Shown: in pieces, positions 38,299 through 48,995 of the stretch
How positions within the stretch are numbered: the first letter of the stretch is position 1
Layout: the number at the start of each line of letters is the position of its first letter
Assembly (NCBI GenBank): GCA_004151065.3
Contig: NWUY0304541230.1
Span: 1 to 51,032 of the forward strand
Direction: 5' to 3'
DNA length: 51,032 nt
From: Larix sibirica
Lineage: Eukaryota; Streptophyta; Pinopsida; Pinales; Pinaceae
Made by a program: the position numbers and the translations under genes
Notes under the pieces: generated by a model
Seen by the model: only the letters and a program-made list of their open reading frames with translations
What the model was told of the DNA's origin: nothing
Databases searched by the model: none

Positions 38299-38372
38299 CG
38301 GGGAAAACGGGGTTCGAACCCGCGACTTCTGGCGTGACAGACCAGCACTCTAACCGACTGAGCTATTTCCCC
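38299..38372 (-). tRNA. trnD-GUC: tRNA-Asp (GUC), native mitochondrial type
   Basis: A 74-nt cloverleaf on the minus strand. Acceptor GGGGAAA/TTTCCCC, D-stem GCTC/GAGT, anticodon stem CTGGT/GCCAG with loop CTGTCAC (anticodon GTC), variable AAGTC and T-arm GCGGG-TTCGAAC-CCCGT are all intact, with G as discriminator base; CCA is not encoded. The sequence is of the native, bacterial-like mitochondrial kind, not the plastid-derived trnD used by many flowering plants, which supports an early-branching seed plant. Confidence 0.93.
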
Positions 38373-39404
38373 CTTCTATTCTCCCCACTCTTTCAATTAT
38401 ACTTCAGTCTTCCATTTCATTTCTTCACCTGAGAAGGCGCTACCTACCGGACCAAGCACTCGATGCCACCCTGGCACTGGAGCTTCTTCAGTTATTCATG
38501 TTCCGATTTCTGAAGTATGATGATGAAATGGATTGGAATACGCTCGCATTTCATATTATTTCTCGCTTTATAACCATATCATATATATATATGGAATTAG
38601 CTTGGGGCGAAGCCGCTTTCCCTACATAGGAGGGGAAGGATTTGATTCCCGCTTTGAGTGAGTCAGGTGACTTCGGTTCGGGATGTGGTACAACCGAACA
38701 AACGAGCGAGGGCTTGAGGCGAAACTTCCCATAACCAACCCGAACAGGAAGCCCCTGTGTGGTGTGGGGGCGTGTCAATGAACGCGAACACGACCCACCG
38801 ACATAGAAGTAGCGAGCAAGCAGCCTTCTAGTAGCAAAATTTCCCCGAGGCTGCCACCACGGATGATGCCCTAATCACCTACCTGCAGGATTTGAAAGGA
38901 AACTAAAGTGCCACTTATAAGACAAGGACCCTTCGCTACGCTCAGGTAAGGTAGGTATACTTTTATATCTTCCCGAACCCAGTTATAATAAGGCTCTTTG
39001 TAGGGGAATAAATATAAAAGGTGCATACATAATTGGTGTTTGTAGGTTAGCAGCATAGCGAAGGTTGCTGTCACGAGGCCCTTTATATATCTCTGGCCCC
39101 TCAAAGAGCATCACAGAAATATAAAAAAGAAAGATGAATCTATGTGAATAGCATATGTTCTAAAATCCTTGGGACAGTCACTTCTTCGTGCCCGTTCTCC
39201 AACTCCTTGACCCCCTATTTCTGGTCCTCATCCCGATCGGTTATGGAATTTATTAAATAAGAAAAACGAGATGAAACGGATAGAAAACGCCTCGAGCAAA
39301 CAATGCCATGGCTCTTCCGTTGAAGCGGACCCTGAAGAGGAAGCATGACCAAAGAATGGCTTCCGATGCCAGTATCTTTCGAGCTACCAAAAATTGGTTG
39401 GTAT
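38373..39404. other. spacer between the two tRNA loci
   Basis: About 1 kb with a TATATATATATA run near 38579-38592 and no recognised gene. Minus-strand frames here (38551-38778, 38871-39104) show no family. Confidence 0.4.
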
Positions 39405-39476
39405 TGGGAGAGGCAGGATTCGAACCTACGTAGAAAACCTCCAACAGATTTACAGTCTGTCGCTTTAAACCACTCG
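39405..39476 (-). pseudogene. trnY-GUA: tRNA-Tyr (GUA) lacking its 5' acceptor strand
   Basis: From the CGAGTGG of the D-arm (39476) to the 3' end, the sequence is the standard plant mitochondrial trnY: anticodon stem ACAGA/TCTGT with loop CTGTAAA (anticodon GTA), a long variable arm, T-arm with TTCGAAT loop and 3' acceptor CTCTCCC plus A. The expected 5' part, GGGAGAG followed by TGGC, is absent. The 11 bases in its place (CCAGCACTATT) cannot pair with CTCTCCC. The gene therefore appears broken at its 5' end by a rearrangement whose joint lies at 39476/39477. Unless another full copy exists elsewhere in the genome, tyrosine decoding would depend on it. Confidence 0.8.
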
Positions 39477-39530
39477 AATAGTGCTGGTAGTGCAGCTTGC
39501 AAGGTGCTGCTAATCGAACCAATCTACTAA

Positions 39531-39870
39531 TGGTGGTGGATCATATACTGCTACCTCTGCCTTTTTCAGTGATGGTGAACCAACTGGCTATGCCTTTACT
39601 GGTGCATCCGGCTCTCGATCCAGAGCTACTGGTTCAACAACTGCTATTGGTGGTGGTAGTGGTGCTTCAATAACATCGTCAATAGAATTGCCAATATAAA
39701 AAGCTAAATTGACTGCTGGATATAACGATTGCTTCATCGAAAGAATAAACTACTTAATCAACCAAATCTGCTTCTGCAGAACCAACTGACTCAACTGCAT
39801 ATGCTTACCGTGCTCTAGCTTCCTCTCCTGCTGGTGCTGGTAGTTATTCCTCTGCCCCGGGCCATAAGCA
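39531..39870 (+). repeat. three-base periodic, Gly/Ser/Thr/Ala coding-like block (plus strand)
   Basis: From about 39531 a plus-strand frame runs for more than 50 codons rich in GGT, GCT, ACT and TCA, giving peptides such as TGASGSRSRATGSTTAIGGG. Words TACTGGTGCATCC, GCTACTGGTTCAAC and GGTGGTGG recur. It is the reverse orientation of the blocks at 8160, 19020 and 24040. Confidence 0.5.
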
Positions 39871-41400
39871 TGCGCTCTCTACTGAACTTTATACAGAATT
39901 GGCTTGCTTCTATACGTTAGAAGACCAACTCGTAAATATGAGAGCGATGGACCTTAGATACCTTGAAACCCTAATCATGATCGAGATTGTGAAGGTGAAG
40001 ACCACAGTTCCTCTTCGTGGATGAGTAGGTCATAGGATCTCAAGCCAGGTATTTCTTCTTTCCCTATTACGGATTTATGAGTGAAGGAAATATGTCCATG
40101 TCTAAAGATATAGATGCCCTAGCCGTTATAGGCCGAGCAATATAATTTAAGTCATAGGTCTACCCTCGACCCAATGGGAACGAATGGATGCGTACATCAC
40201 TTACTTGTGGATATTATAATGATTGTAAGCACTCATAACTCCTTGCGAGTATTATAATGATTGGGCTCACCACATTATTACTCGTGGTTACTACTTGAAA
40301 AGAGAAGGCCAAGCCCTTCGTCAATTTGGTAGGGGGCTCATACTCATACAAAGTACAATGCTCGCGGGTTTTAAGGTGAAGAGTGTAAACCATTCACAGC
40401 TCTAGCAGTGATCGAGAGCACTCATGCCATGCCCATCACGGAGTTTATAGTTAAGTCTTCGGGCTTATTCACCTTAACTTAAGGTTGCACTCACTGCTAT
40501 AAATGCAATTGGAAGAATCGAGAAGTAATATACCTACTTTCGTAGCTTTGAAAGTTAAGGGAACCCTCTCTCACCCGCCTTTGATACATTTGGAAGGATC
40601 AGACTTGCACAGTGTGACACTTTGTTGAATCAAATAGAATATAATAAATATTTAAGATAGTCAATCTTTTGGTAGGGAGAGACTTCGTTACATTGGTAGG
40701 GTTGGTAGGGTAGGTAGGCTAATTATAGGATAAAGCCAGGCAAGAAGAGTAAAGGGTTTTGCATTTTTTGGTCTTTGAATCGAAGCAGGTTTTCTCTCTC
40801 ACTCGCCCCAGAGTATATTCTTCCTACGGATAAGGGGGTTTAGGGCAAGGAAGGGATATAGCAACTCTTTTAGACCGATAGGCATCATTCAGTCAACATT
40901 CGGTTATGCTGAAGACTGGGAACTAGGAACTCCTTCGTTCCGTTCTAAAGCCGAGTTTGGATCAACGTGCTTTTAGAGCAGCGGATTCATAGCAACATCC
41001 GGACTTTCTACTCCATAGGAAATAGTATATAATGACCCCGGTGGGTCCCACTGAAGTTAACCTACAATAGCAGTATTATATAAAAGAGCCTTCGTAATGC
41101 CGGTGCTAGTGCTCGACATATTAGCCCACAAATCGTATAAAGAGAAAGATCGGGTAGAGCGGTCTCGACCGAAATAATGCAACTAGACTCAAACAATCTT
41201 CCCCAGCCATCTATAGTTACAGAGGATTCGTGGCTAGACGGAACTGGACCTCGAGGAAAAAAAACCGCATAAACAAAATTTATCCCAGATAGAGAGCAGC
41301 CTACTGCATCAACCATACGAAATAGTGGGAGCATGCTGGTTTTCAAGCAAGGCATCGAAGTCATCGTTAAACATGTGGATGGATAAGATCACTACCTTGA
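39871..41400. other. intergenic; minor repeats and a promoter-like motif
   Basis: ATTATAATGATTG occurs twice (about 40213 and 40251), TTGGTAGGG words recur at 40694-40725, and GTATATAATG is at 41025-41034. No gene recognised; the minus frame 41062-41364 has no family resemblance. Confidence 0.4.
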
Positions 41401-42310
41401 CCTAGTTGTTAGTTAGATGGGTAGAATTAGCTTTACCTAGCTTTTATTAGCTTCACCTAGTTGTTTGTTTGGTAGGTTTGCTTGGATGGGTATGGGTATG
41501 GTTCGGTAACAGCTTCAACCTGCCTTAACTACTTCTACTGGCTTGGGTTACTAGCTTCGCTTGTAGGTTAGGTAACTGGCTTATAATCACTGAACTATTG
41601 CTTGCATGTTTGGTATGGGGGGAACTTGCTTGGATGTATGGCTTGGCAGGTTTAGGTCACTTGCTTGTAGGTAGGGTTAGTCAATAGAATCTGTGAGTAG
41701 AGGTGGGGTTAGGTCACTTGTAGGTATGGTTCGGTAACTTGCTAATAATAACTAGCCTTAACTACTTGCTTGGACTGGTTTGCTTGGACTACTAGCTTGG
41801 GTTCGGTATAACAGCTTCAACCTGCCTTAACTACTTGCTTGGATGGTGAGTTAGCTTGGATGGTGAGTTAGCTTGGATGGTGAGATTGCTTGGATGGTGA
41901 GATTGCTTGGATAGTTTGGTAGGTGCAGTAGCTAGCGGAAATAGCAGTAGTGGGTAGTAGCAGTAGCAGTAGATAGATTCACCTTGAGATTAGCATTAGT
42001 AGTTCCAGTAGCTAGCGAGAAGCAGTAGTAGGTGAGGTAGCTCGCGAGAATATCTATTGAATGGTGAGATTGCTTGGATGGTGAGTTTTATTGGTTCAAT
42101 GAGTTTCCGATAAGTGCTAGAAGGGTTTAAACCTTATATTCGGTTAGCTATTGCTTGGGTTAGGTCACTTGCTTGTAGATTAGTCCCAGTGAAAGTCTCA
42201 GTCCCAGGAAGTTGCAGTAGGAGGTTTACCAGCCCAACGACCAGCTAGCGAGAGTATCCGCGGTAGACCAGGTTCAGCTGGCTCAGTATCAGTATCAGTA
42301 AAAGTAGCTA
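41400..42310. repeat. degenerate GCTTGGATGG / ACTTGCTTG repeat block
   Basis: GGTTCGGTAACAGCTTCAACC and a near copy, each followed by TGCCTTAACTACTT, lie about 300 bases apart (41501, 41797). GTAGCTAGCG and AGCAGTAG words cluster at 41930-42060, and TCAGTATCAGTA near 42280. No gene is seen. Confidence 0.65.
41837..41921. repeat. 17-bp tandem repeat
   Basis: GCTTGGATGGTGAG(TTA or ATT) at 41837, 41854, 41871 and 41888, with a diverged fifth unit at 41905. A further partial copy lies at about 42059-42090. Confidence 0.9.
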
Positions 42311-42420
42311 GCTTTATCTTACCTTTCCTTTACTTTGGGTTGATAAGCATAGATACACATATCTTTCTTTATATTCCTATTAGCCTGAGTTAGCGGTTCT
42401 AAGGACTTGAAATGGAACAA

Positions 42421-43330
42421 CTGCACCAAAAGCCAGGTGGCAAAACACACTCAAAAATTTATCGGTATAATTACGTTAAACCTCTCTTGAAGGACATGGT
42501 GCAGGTATGTTTAACTTAAAGATCGAGAAGACAGGAAGGAGTGTGCAAGGGTTTTGCACTTGACAAGCATGCTAACACTGCTTTCCCTAGAAGTTAGCAT
42601 ATATAAAGAGGGATTATTGATCTCATCCATTCATATGTATGTGGACCAATGACTTTAGCTTCACTGTAAGGTAACATTTACTATGTTTCTTTCATTTATG
42701 ATTCCTGTAGAAAAACCTAGAAACATTTTATTAAAACTAAGGATGAAGTGTTTAGTAAGTTCATAGAATTAAAAGCCTTAGTTGATAATTAGACAGGAAG
42801 GAAGAGAAAAGTGTTGAGATCTAACAATGGAGGAGAGTACACCTCCAAGGACTTTGATGCATTTTGCAAATAAGTAGGAATAAAGAGGGAGCTTACAATA
42901 CCTTACAACCCTCAACAGAATGGCATTGCAGAGAGGTGCCGTAAGGCCGCTCGACCAAAGGAAGAGGAAGAATTGGTCCATCATAAAGACAACCAAAGCA
43001 ATGATCCATGACATTTCTTTTCCCATGTGTATTTGGGTAGATGCATGCAATACAGTTGTCTACATTATGAACATATGTCCTCACAGCATATTGAAGGACA
43101 AGACTCCAGCGGAAGCCTTTACTTGTGGGAAGCCTCAAGTATCACACTTTCATGTATTTGGTTGTCCTGTTTATATTAATGTGCCTTACGAAAAGAGGAC
43201 TAAGTTTGAATCATAAAGAATCAAGGATATTTTGGTTTGTTACAATGATACCTCCAAGGTTTACTAGATCTATATTCCAGCAAAGTAGACTCGATAGTGG
43301 TAAGTCGAGATGTTAAATGGCCCTGTTCAA
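42421..43330 (+). mobile_element. dead Ty1/copia fragment: gag-pre-integrase and integrase core
   Basis: A broken frame starts near 42421 and reads in order KPLLKDMV, GVCKGFALDKHANTAFP (gag-pre-integrase zinc region), IIDLIHSYVCGPM, KTKDEVFSKFIELKALV, KVLRSNNGGEYTSKDFDAF, LTIPYNPQQNGIAER, then after a frameshift near 42940 MIHDISFPMCIWVDACNT, PHSILKDKTPAEAF and FGCPVYINVPYEKRTKFE. This is the plant copia integrase. The first two catalytic Asp residues are changed (HSD to HSY, SDN to SNN); only the Glu remains. At least eight stops are present and most would be explained by C-to-T or G-to-A change. Reverse transcriptase, RNase H and LTRs are absent. It is a captured piece of nuclear DNA. Confidence 0.92.
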
Positions 43331-43862
43331 TTTTGAGAAATTCAAGTCCACCTAGTGTGTAACAGCTTCCATATAAAGAGAAAAACTACTTGATATAGCA
43401 AAAGTAACAAGTGGATTTAAAGGATGTAAAGTATATTTTCAGATGTACTATAATGTATGTGTTTGTTCCAAACTACAAAGCAATGGTTTGCACATTGGCT
43501 TTCATGCTTTTGGACCGCTTATAATTTGGTTATCTCCACTGTTCGACTTCACTTAAGTTTATTACTTTTGCAAGGAGACCCCATGCCTCGATAATAAATG
43601 CAAAGAGAAAAGATACAACACACTTATGTGAGTGAAAAGTATTTGCCCCATTCTCAAGCTACCCCACCACCTACTACCACCACTACTACCACTTATTTCC
43701 CTGGCTGGCCTTGCTCTTATAGTAAAAGAAACTGGCATGATAAAGATGATGAGCAGTTGGCACCTATTAAAAGTAAGGTCTCTTAACTCTCTAATAGAGT
43801 GTTTACTCTATAAGTTGGATTGAAATGAAAAGAAAATGAAGTAACTAAATATACTAAGATCA
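43331..43862. other. flank of the copia piece
   Basis: No copia similarity continues past about 43330. A (CCA/CTA)n run (ACCACTACTACC near 43670-43690) precedes a PGWP-containing frame (43598-43786), a motif that recurs at the end of the decayed frame at 44770-44790. Confidence 0.4.
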
Positions 43863-44870
43863 TCAGTATAAGAAAGAGAGCTTATGATAAAGAGTTTTAA
43901 GGAGCAATTATCTTAAAAGGATAAAGTTATAGTAGAAGATAATCAAACAATTGAGAGGCTGAATAAATCTATGGATGAAGCTGCCAAACAAATTACAGAT
44001 AAAAAGTATCTGATTGGTGCAAACCGCATATTTTCTTTGGGATCAAATTATGACTACAATGAATCATTTTATACTTCATTTTTATATGCTACAACAAAAT
44101 GAGGCCCTGAAACAAAATGTACAAATTGAAATAAATAATCTTTTTCCATAAATTGAAGAGAAGGTTTTAATAGCGGATGAAGTTATCAAATTTCTGAATA
44201 GTCAATCTCAGTCTGACTTAGCTCTCTTGGGAGTAACTGATAGAACAACAATGATAATGAATGCAGAAAGAGTTCATACAAATAATACTTTGGTCCAAAT
44301 AGCTCAGGATAAACGCAATATTATTAATCAGGTTAGCAAGGCTTTCAAGAATAAGTTTAGTCCTTTGTATAAGTTGGGTCTACCTCCTCCATGGACAAAA
44401 TAACAGCGACTTTATGGTGTAGAAGTTGACAATGAAGATCTGTTGAATCAAAGGAATAATACAGAATAGTTCAAGGATATGACTGACCCTTTGAAGGGAC
44501 AACATATTTTTTATAAATTGCTTCCTTATTTTCAACTTTGAAATGCTGTTACTTATTTATATAAGAACCAACCTCCAGCATGTTTTGATCTTTTTATAGA
44601 ATTATATGTGGCTTTCAGGAAGATGGTCGAGTTTCATTATCCTTAAGGAAATGAATGGACCAAGATAGCAAAGTTGAAATAAAAGAATCCTACCACTATT
44701 CAAGACAGTTCCATGCCATCTGCAAATAAAATAAGGAGGAATTGAAAGGATTGAAGAAGTGGAAACGTGGCCTATGTTCCTGGCTGGCCGAAGATGAGGA
44801 AGTTGTGGTACAAAACCCTAGCTATATTAAAGCACCCACTTCTATCTATTTTTGGATGTATTTAAAATAA
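43863..44870 (+). pseudogene. decayed long reading frame, probably nuclear-derived, family not recognised
   Basis: From about 43899 to 44098 one frame reads a Lys/Glu/Gln-rich, coiled-coil-like stretch (KSFKEQL, TIERLNKSMDEAAKQITDKK) and then RIFSLGSNYDYNESFYTSF. From 44050 to 44865 a second frame continues for about 270 codons with about eight stops, still with normal protein composition (FKNKFSPLYKLGLPPPW, GQHIFYKLLPYFQL, FDLFIELYVAFRKMVEF), ending near a second PGWP motif. Several of the stops (TAA, TAG, TGA) would become Gln or Arg by one T-to-C reversal. It follows the copia piece on the same strand and is followed by a T-rich tail. I could not name the family; a gag-like protein of a mobile element is one guess. 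Confidence 0.4.
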
Positions 44871-45650
44871 TTAGATAAGAGCTCTAGCTGTAGTTTTTTG
44901 TGATCCTGAGGATTCATCCCTCATTTATCAGTTTGTATTTAAGGTCTGTGTATATTTATTTCAGTTTTTCATAAGCTATTTCCTTCAGTTTTCTGTGAAC
45001 TTGAAGAATGGGACATATCTTTATTTAGTCATGGAGTTCAATATTGAAGACTCTCTCTCTCAGTTTTTGTCCAGTGACTATATTTTGAAACTTCAAGTAG
45101 TGATTTAGTTGCAAATACTTTTTTTTCTATGTCCTGTGTTGAGTTTTGCAAAGATTATAAGTATGGTTAATTCCTGAAATACTTGGATAATGGAATATGG
45201 TATTTATTGCTATGCCATTTCGTATGAAGGGTATTTATGCTGTTGAACTTACGATTTTATAAAGTTTCATGCTTAGTGTGTGAACTATTGGATTCATTTT
45301 ATAAATGCCCAGTCTTTTTGATTTCTACTATTTGAGTTTATTAGAGACTGCCAAATTCTCTCTTATATTTACTAAAATATTTGTGATCTTCGATTCAATG
45401 ACTGCCATCCTCATTAGTGTTTCAAGGAAAAATGTTATCTTTTAAAGTCTTCTAAATCTTTCATCTTTATTTATAAATATGTCTATTAAACGAGATTATG
45501 GTGCCCGAAGTTGATGAAAAATCTGCATGCATTGCTTTATCCTTATTTTAAGCAGTTATTTCTCGCCCCTTTCAGAACCAAACATTTTCAAACATATAAA
45601 GTTCCCTAAAATCAAATCTTTCAGATTGAGGGATACCCCCTCTAGCTACT
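44871..45650. other. T-rich non-coding tail
   Basis: T-rich sequence with frequent CAGTTTTT and no open frame of interest. It could be the 3' non-coding part of the captured nuclear segment. Confidence 0.3.
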
Positions 45651-46540
45651 GGATTCTTTCAGACTAGCCTAAAGCGGGGAAGCTCTAAAGCTTCCAGTGG
45701 GTGCCTTGGCTGAAAGGAAGGCCATCTCTTGGAAGGCCAGGCTTCCGAACGAAGGCCTACCTTATTGTCTGTTACTGTTCCACCCCAATAGCAGAAGTTC
45801 GGGTTCTTTCCCCACTGAAGGCGCTAGATAGTTGCCCCTGAACTGCCCCCAACCCAATGGCAGTAATTCGGGGTGTGAAGCCTACTTAGTTAGAAGCAGG
45901 AAAGATACTGTTAACGCGCTTACCTAACCGTATAGCCATATTCATTAAAATAGGATAAAATAAGAAAATGAAGAGTTTAAGCCCCTCTTTAAGCTTCCCT
46001 TCACAAATAAGATTCTTATCGAAGGAAATGACTCTGAAAAACAAGTCTACATAAATCGAAAGCATTGATCAAAGGGTGGGAAAGAGGGAAATAAGGGTTG
46101 TTGGATAGCACGCTCCTTCCCACTTTCGATAACCTTGCCTTCCTTCTATCTCTCCGCCCTAACAGCGTGAATGAGAAGCCTACCAAGCTACAGGCAGGAA
46201 CTAGCTGGCGAATATATTTGAATTGGTTGGTGGGAGCCCGGGCCCGTAACGTCTCCCATGAGGTATCGACTTGCCTATGAATAATAAAGAGGAAGCCGAG
46301 ATCAGTCCGCAGGTCTTTATTCGGTGTGTTCACTTAGTGAGTGTGTTCAAAGACTAGTTTAACCCATTTCTTAGAAAACAGACGAATAAGGGCGATCTCA
46401 TTCTAATAGCAGTTGTTATCTCCTTTATTTTATCTATCACAGTTACGTTATTAGAGTTATCTCCTCAAGCCTCTCCCCTTCTCCACTGCTTCACGACTGT
46501 CCCACCCCAATAGCAATAATTCGGGATATCTCCTCTCCCA
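45651..46540. repeat. region with three dispersed copies of a 24-bp word
   Basis: CCACCCCAATAGCAGAAGTTCGGG near 45780 in shortened form (CCACCCCAATAGCAG), CAACCCAATGGCAGTAATTC near 45850 and CCACCCCAATAGCAATAATT near 46500 are variants of one word. AAGGCC/GGCCTT-type inverted words cluster at 45715-45755. The 105-codon minus frame 46016-46333 is not recognised. Confidence 0.55.
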
Positions 46541-46829
46541 AACCTAAGGAACCAAATATTTATCTGATCAGCTGTTTTCTAAGCAGTTATCCTTGCCTGG
46601 AGATATTGTTGATTAACTGGGAAGGAAAGATACCTCGCACCCGCACTTACCCGACCCGCCGCAATGACCCGATCGGTTGTTCCCCTAGTCCCCCTCGCAT
46701 ATGTAAAGGTAGTTCCAAAGCACGAGGTTCTAATACGTTACATGCCTAACCTGTAAGGATAGATTGATTCAATTGGGCTGGGAAGGCCCGGGGTAGGCGA
46801 TTCTACTGAATGGATTTATTTACTGGGAA
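46541..46829. other. intergenic, nothing recognised
   Basis: No gene or repeat identified. Confidence 0.35.
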
Positions 46830-46873
46830 GGACATGAGTTGGACATGGGAAGGACATGGGTTGGACATGGGTT
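46830..46873. repeat. 11-bp tandem repeat x4
   Basis: GGACATGAGTT, GGACATGGGAA, GGACATGGGTT and GGACATGGGTT follow one another exactly. Downstream (46905-47040) TCGTCTGCC and TGTCTTCCCC words recur. Confidence 0.88.
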
Positions 46874-47573
46874 GGGGAAAAAGAGATTGGGAAAGGAATC
46901 GCCTAGCTGTATTCCCTATCTCGTCTGGCTTTATTCCTGGCAGTTGCTTGTCTCCTATCTCTTATTGGCTGTCTGTCTTCCCCAGATATATCGTCTGCCT
47001 AGCTGTCTTCCCCATTTATTTCGTCTGCCCTATATCGCCTGAGGAAATTGGTAAAATAAGTCTCCTATTGGCGTTGTGAAGTCTCCGTTGTTAAGTTAAT
47101 GTAACGAAGTCTCCTATTGGAAAAGAATATGAATCGTCTAAAAGTAAAGCCAACTTATATAAAAATGAGAAATAAATAGTTTCAGGTATATTTATATATT
47201 TTTACTGTCTGTCTGGGTGGGTGAAACTATTTCCTAGATAGGATAGATTTGTTCTTTACTAGCGGGGCGGGGATTGCTCCTAACACTATTGCTCCTAACA
47301 CTATCTGGCTATAATACTTGGGCTCTGGTTCCTAAAACCATTCCCCTAAAGAGTTGCTTCTCTTCCACACCCATTCGTCTAGTTAGTTGCTCTAGAACCC
47401 GCCCTAATAGCATGATAAAATTGGTATAAGGTTGATCAAGGTCAATATTAAGTTTCATTGCTAGTGGTTGGAAATGAAGATGCGTTCAATATTATTTCAT
47501 TTTTGCAGCCTATCCATACTGTTTATTTAGCTTTCTTCAATTCTTGGCAGCCAGCCTGGTATGCATAGGTTCG
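46874..47573. other. intergenic up to the gypsy gag piece
   Basis: Degenerate CGTCTGCC/TTCCCC words at first, then GCTCCTAACACTAT duplicated near 47275 and 47290. No gene is seen. Confidence 0.4.
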
Positions 47574-48774
47574 ATGGGCCGCGGAGGTTTCGGTGGAGGC
47601 TACCGAGGCAGATATGGAGGAGGATACAGAGGACGAGGTGGCGGTCGGACAGGGCCGGTAAGATTTTATAACTGCGATGAGGTGGGCCACATTTCCAGAG
47701 GTTGCCCATAACCAAGGAGAGCCCGATGTGGCCATTGCAGAGATACTGCCCACACGACCGAGGATTGCCCGAACTTACTGGCAAAGTTGGAAGCAAGAGC
47801 GCAACAACGCAATGCCAACTTGGTTCACTCAGAGCCAAGGAATGTCACCCCTTGCTCTCCCTTTGGTCAAGCAAGCCTTTGAACCTCAATATTGGAGAAT
47901 TAACGTTAAAACCCGAAGAGGGGCCCGCACATGTGCTGATGGTGGTAACAGGAAACCCTTCCAGATCAGGAAAGCCACCCCTGCGGCTCCTGGGTTCGAT
48001 GCAGCAAGACAGAAGGTTACTTTAAAGAGGCCTTGGAGGCACTACAGGAAGCTGCCGCTTCAGGAAACAATGGTGCAAGCAGCAGTGCGGCTACTCAGCA
48101 TACAGTTGACCAAATAGGGCCGGGAAAAAGGGCGCAAGGGCCACAACCGAGGATTGCTGAGGGAACAGGGTCTTCAGAAGCAGTCCAATACCTGTTCCGC
48201 TCGCTAGTTCAAATTTTGGAGGATGAGCGAGGGTATCAGAAAGTTGTGGTTGGCCTTTGAATGTCTTATTGAAGGAGGAGAAGAACCACCCGTCCATTAC
48301 CCTTGGCCTGAAAGGCATGTTCGGCGGATTGGGAGAAGGAATAAATAAAAGACCGACCGAGAGTTAAAGATGGATGCGCAGATCCATGGATATGAGGAGG
48401 TAAAGGATGTTATGTTGGACTTAGGGTCTGACGTGAACATCCTCCCAAAGAAATAATGGGAGATGATGGGGAGTCCACGCTTGGTGTACTCGCCCATCCA
48501 GTTGCGGCTTGCAAATCAGCACCGGATCTACCCTATTGGCCGCTTGGAGAATGTGGAAGTAAACCTTGGGGTTGTGAAGACCTTTGCAGATTTCAAGGTT
48601 ATGGAAGTTATGGATTAAAAGGACACTTACCCTGCACTTCTGGGGTTTTAATGGGCTAACGAGAATGAGGCCATCATTAACCTTAAAAGAGGAGAGATGT
48701 CCTTCGAATCGGAAGGGATAAGGGAAAAATACCGAGTTGATGAGCGCAGCCGCTTGGACTTATTGGGCAAGTAA
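47574..48774 (+). mobile_element. dead Ty3/gypsy fragment: gag zinc knuckles and aspartic protease
   Basis: The frame from 47574 begins with a Gly/Arg-rich stretch (GGGYRGRYGGGYRGRGGG), then two CCHC knuckles. The first has lost its leading Cys (FYNCDEVGHISRGC); the second is complete (CGHCRDTAHTTEDC). After a frameshifted linker, 48361-48774 is the retroviral-type protease: VMLDLGSDVNILPK (catalytic Asp in DLGSD), WEMMGSPRLVYSPIQLRLAN and IYPIGRLENVEVNLGVVKT, with three stops. The family is the same as the pol pieces at 25870-27094 and 29571-29990, so together they cover gag to integrase of one element type. It lies 220 bp from the 3' end of atp1 in a convergent arrangement. Confidence 0.9.
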
Positions 48775-48868
48775 AATATTGAAACTTTTGCGATGATTTG
48801 TTAAGGGATTTATCGCTTGTCCGCATCGGGCAAGGGAAATTGAAAAGCTGTTAAAAAAAAAAGGAAAA

Positions 48869-48899
48869 GCTTGCTTGACCGTAAGGGAGAGCAAGGGGG
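48869..48899 (+). repeat. dispersed hairpin repeat, copy 2
   Basis: GCTTGCTTGACC, then GTAAGGGAGAGCAAGGGGG; partner of 22680-22709. CTTGCT pairs with AGCAAG (6 bp). It sits between the gypsy piece and the 3' end of atp1, where a stem-loop could influence the transcript end. Confidence 0.7.
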
Positions 48900-48995
48900 T
48901 GGAGCAATAAAATTCAAAGCTTTCTGTCGTATCTATAGGCAGCCGCGGCTAAAAGAATATGAAATGTGCTCCTTCGCTCGTCTGGCCACTTCGGC

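Noticed and set aside
39215-39522. Two minus-strand frames of 89 and 95 codons over the trnY locus
   Set aside because: They run through the tRNA sequence itself and only mirror its conservation.
39345-39530. Plus-strand open frame reading WERQDSNLRRKPPTDLQS
   Set aside because: This is the well-known translation of the strand opposite a tyrosine tRNA gene, not a protein.
46016-46333. 105-codon minus frame as a gene
   Set aside because: No motif or family resemblance and an opposed open frame covers the same bases; left as part of the dispersed-word region.
47677-48117. 146-codon plus frame and several neighbours as separate genes
   Set aside because: They are frame shadows of the gypsy gag fragment, whose zinc knuckles lie in another frame.
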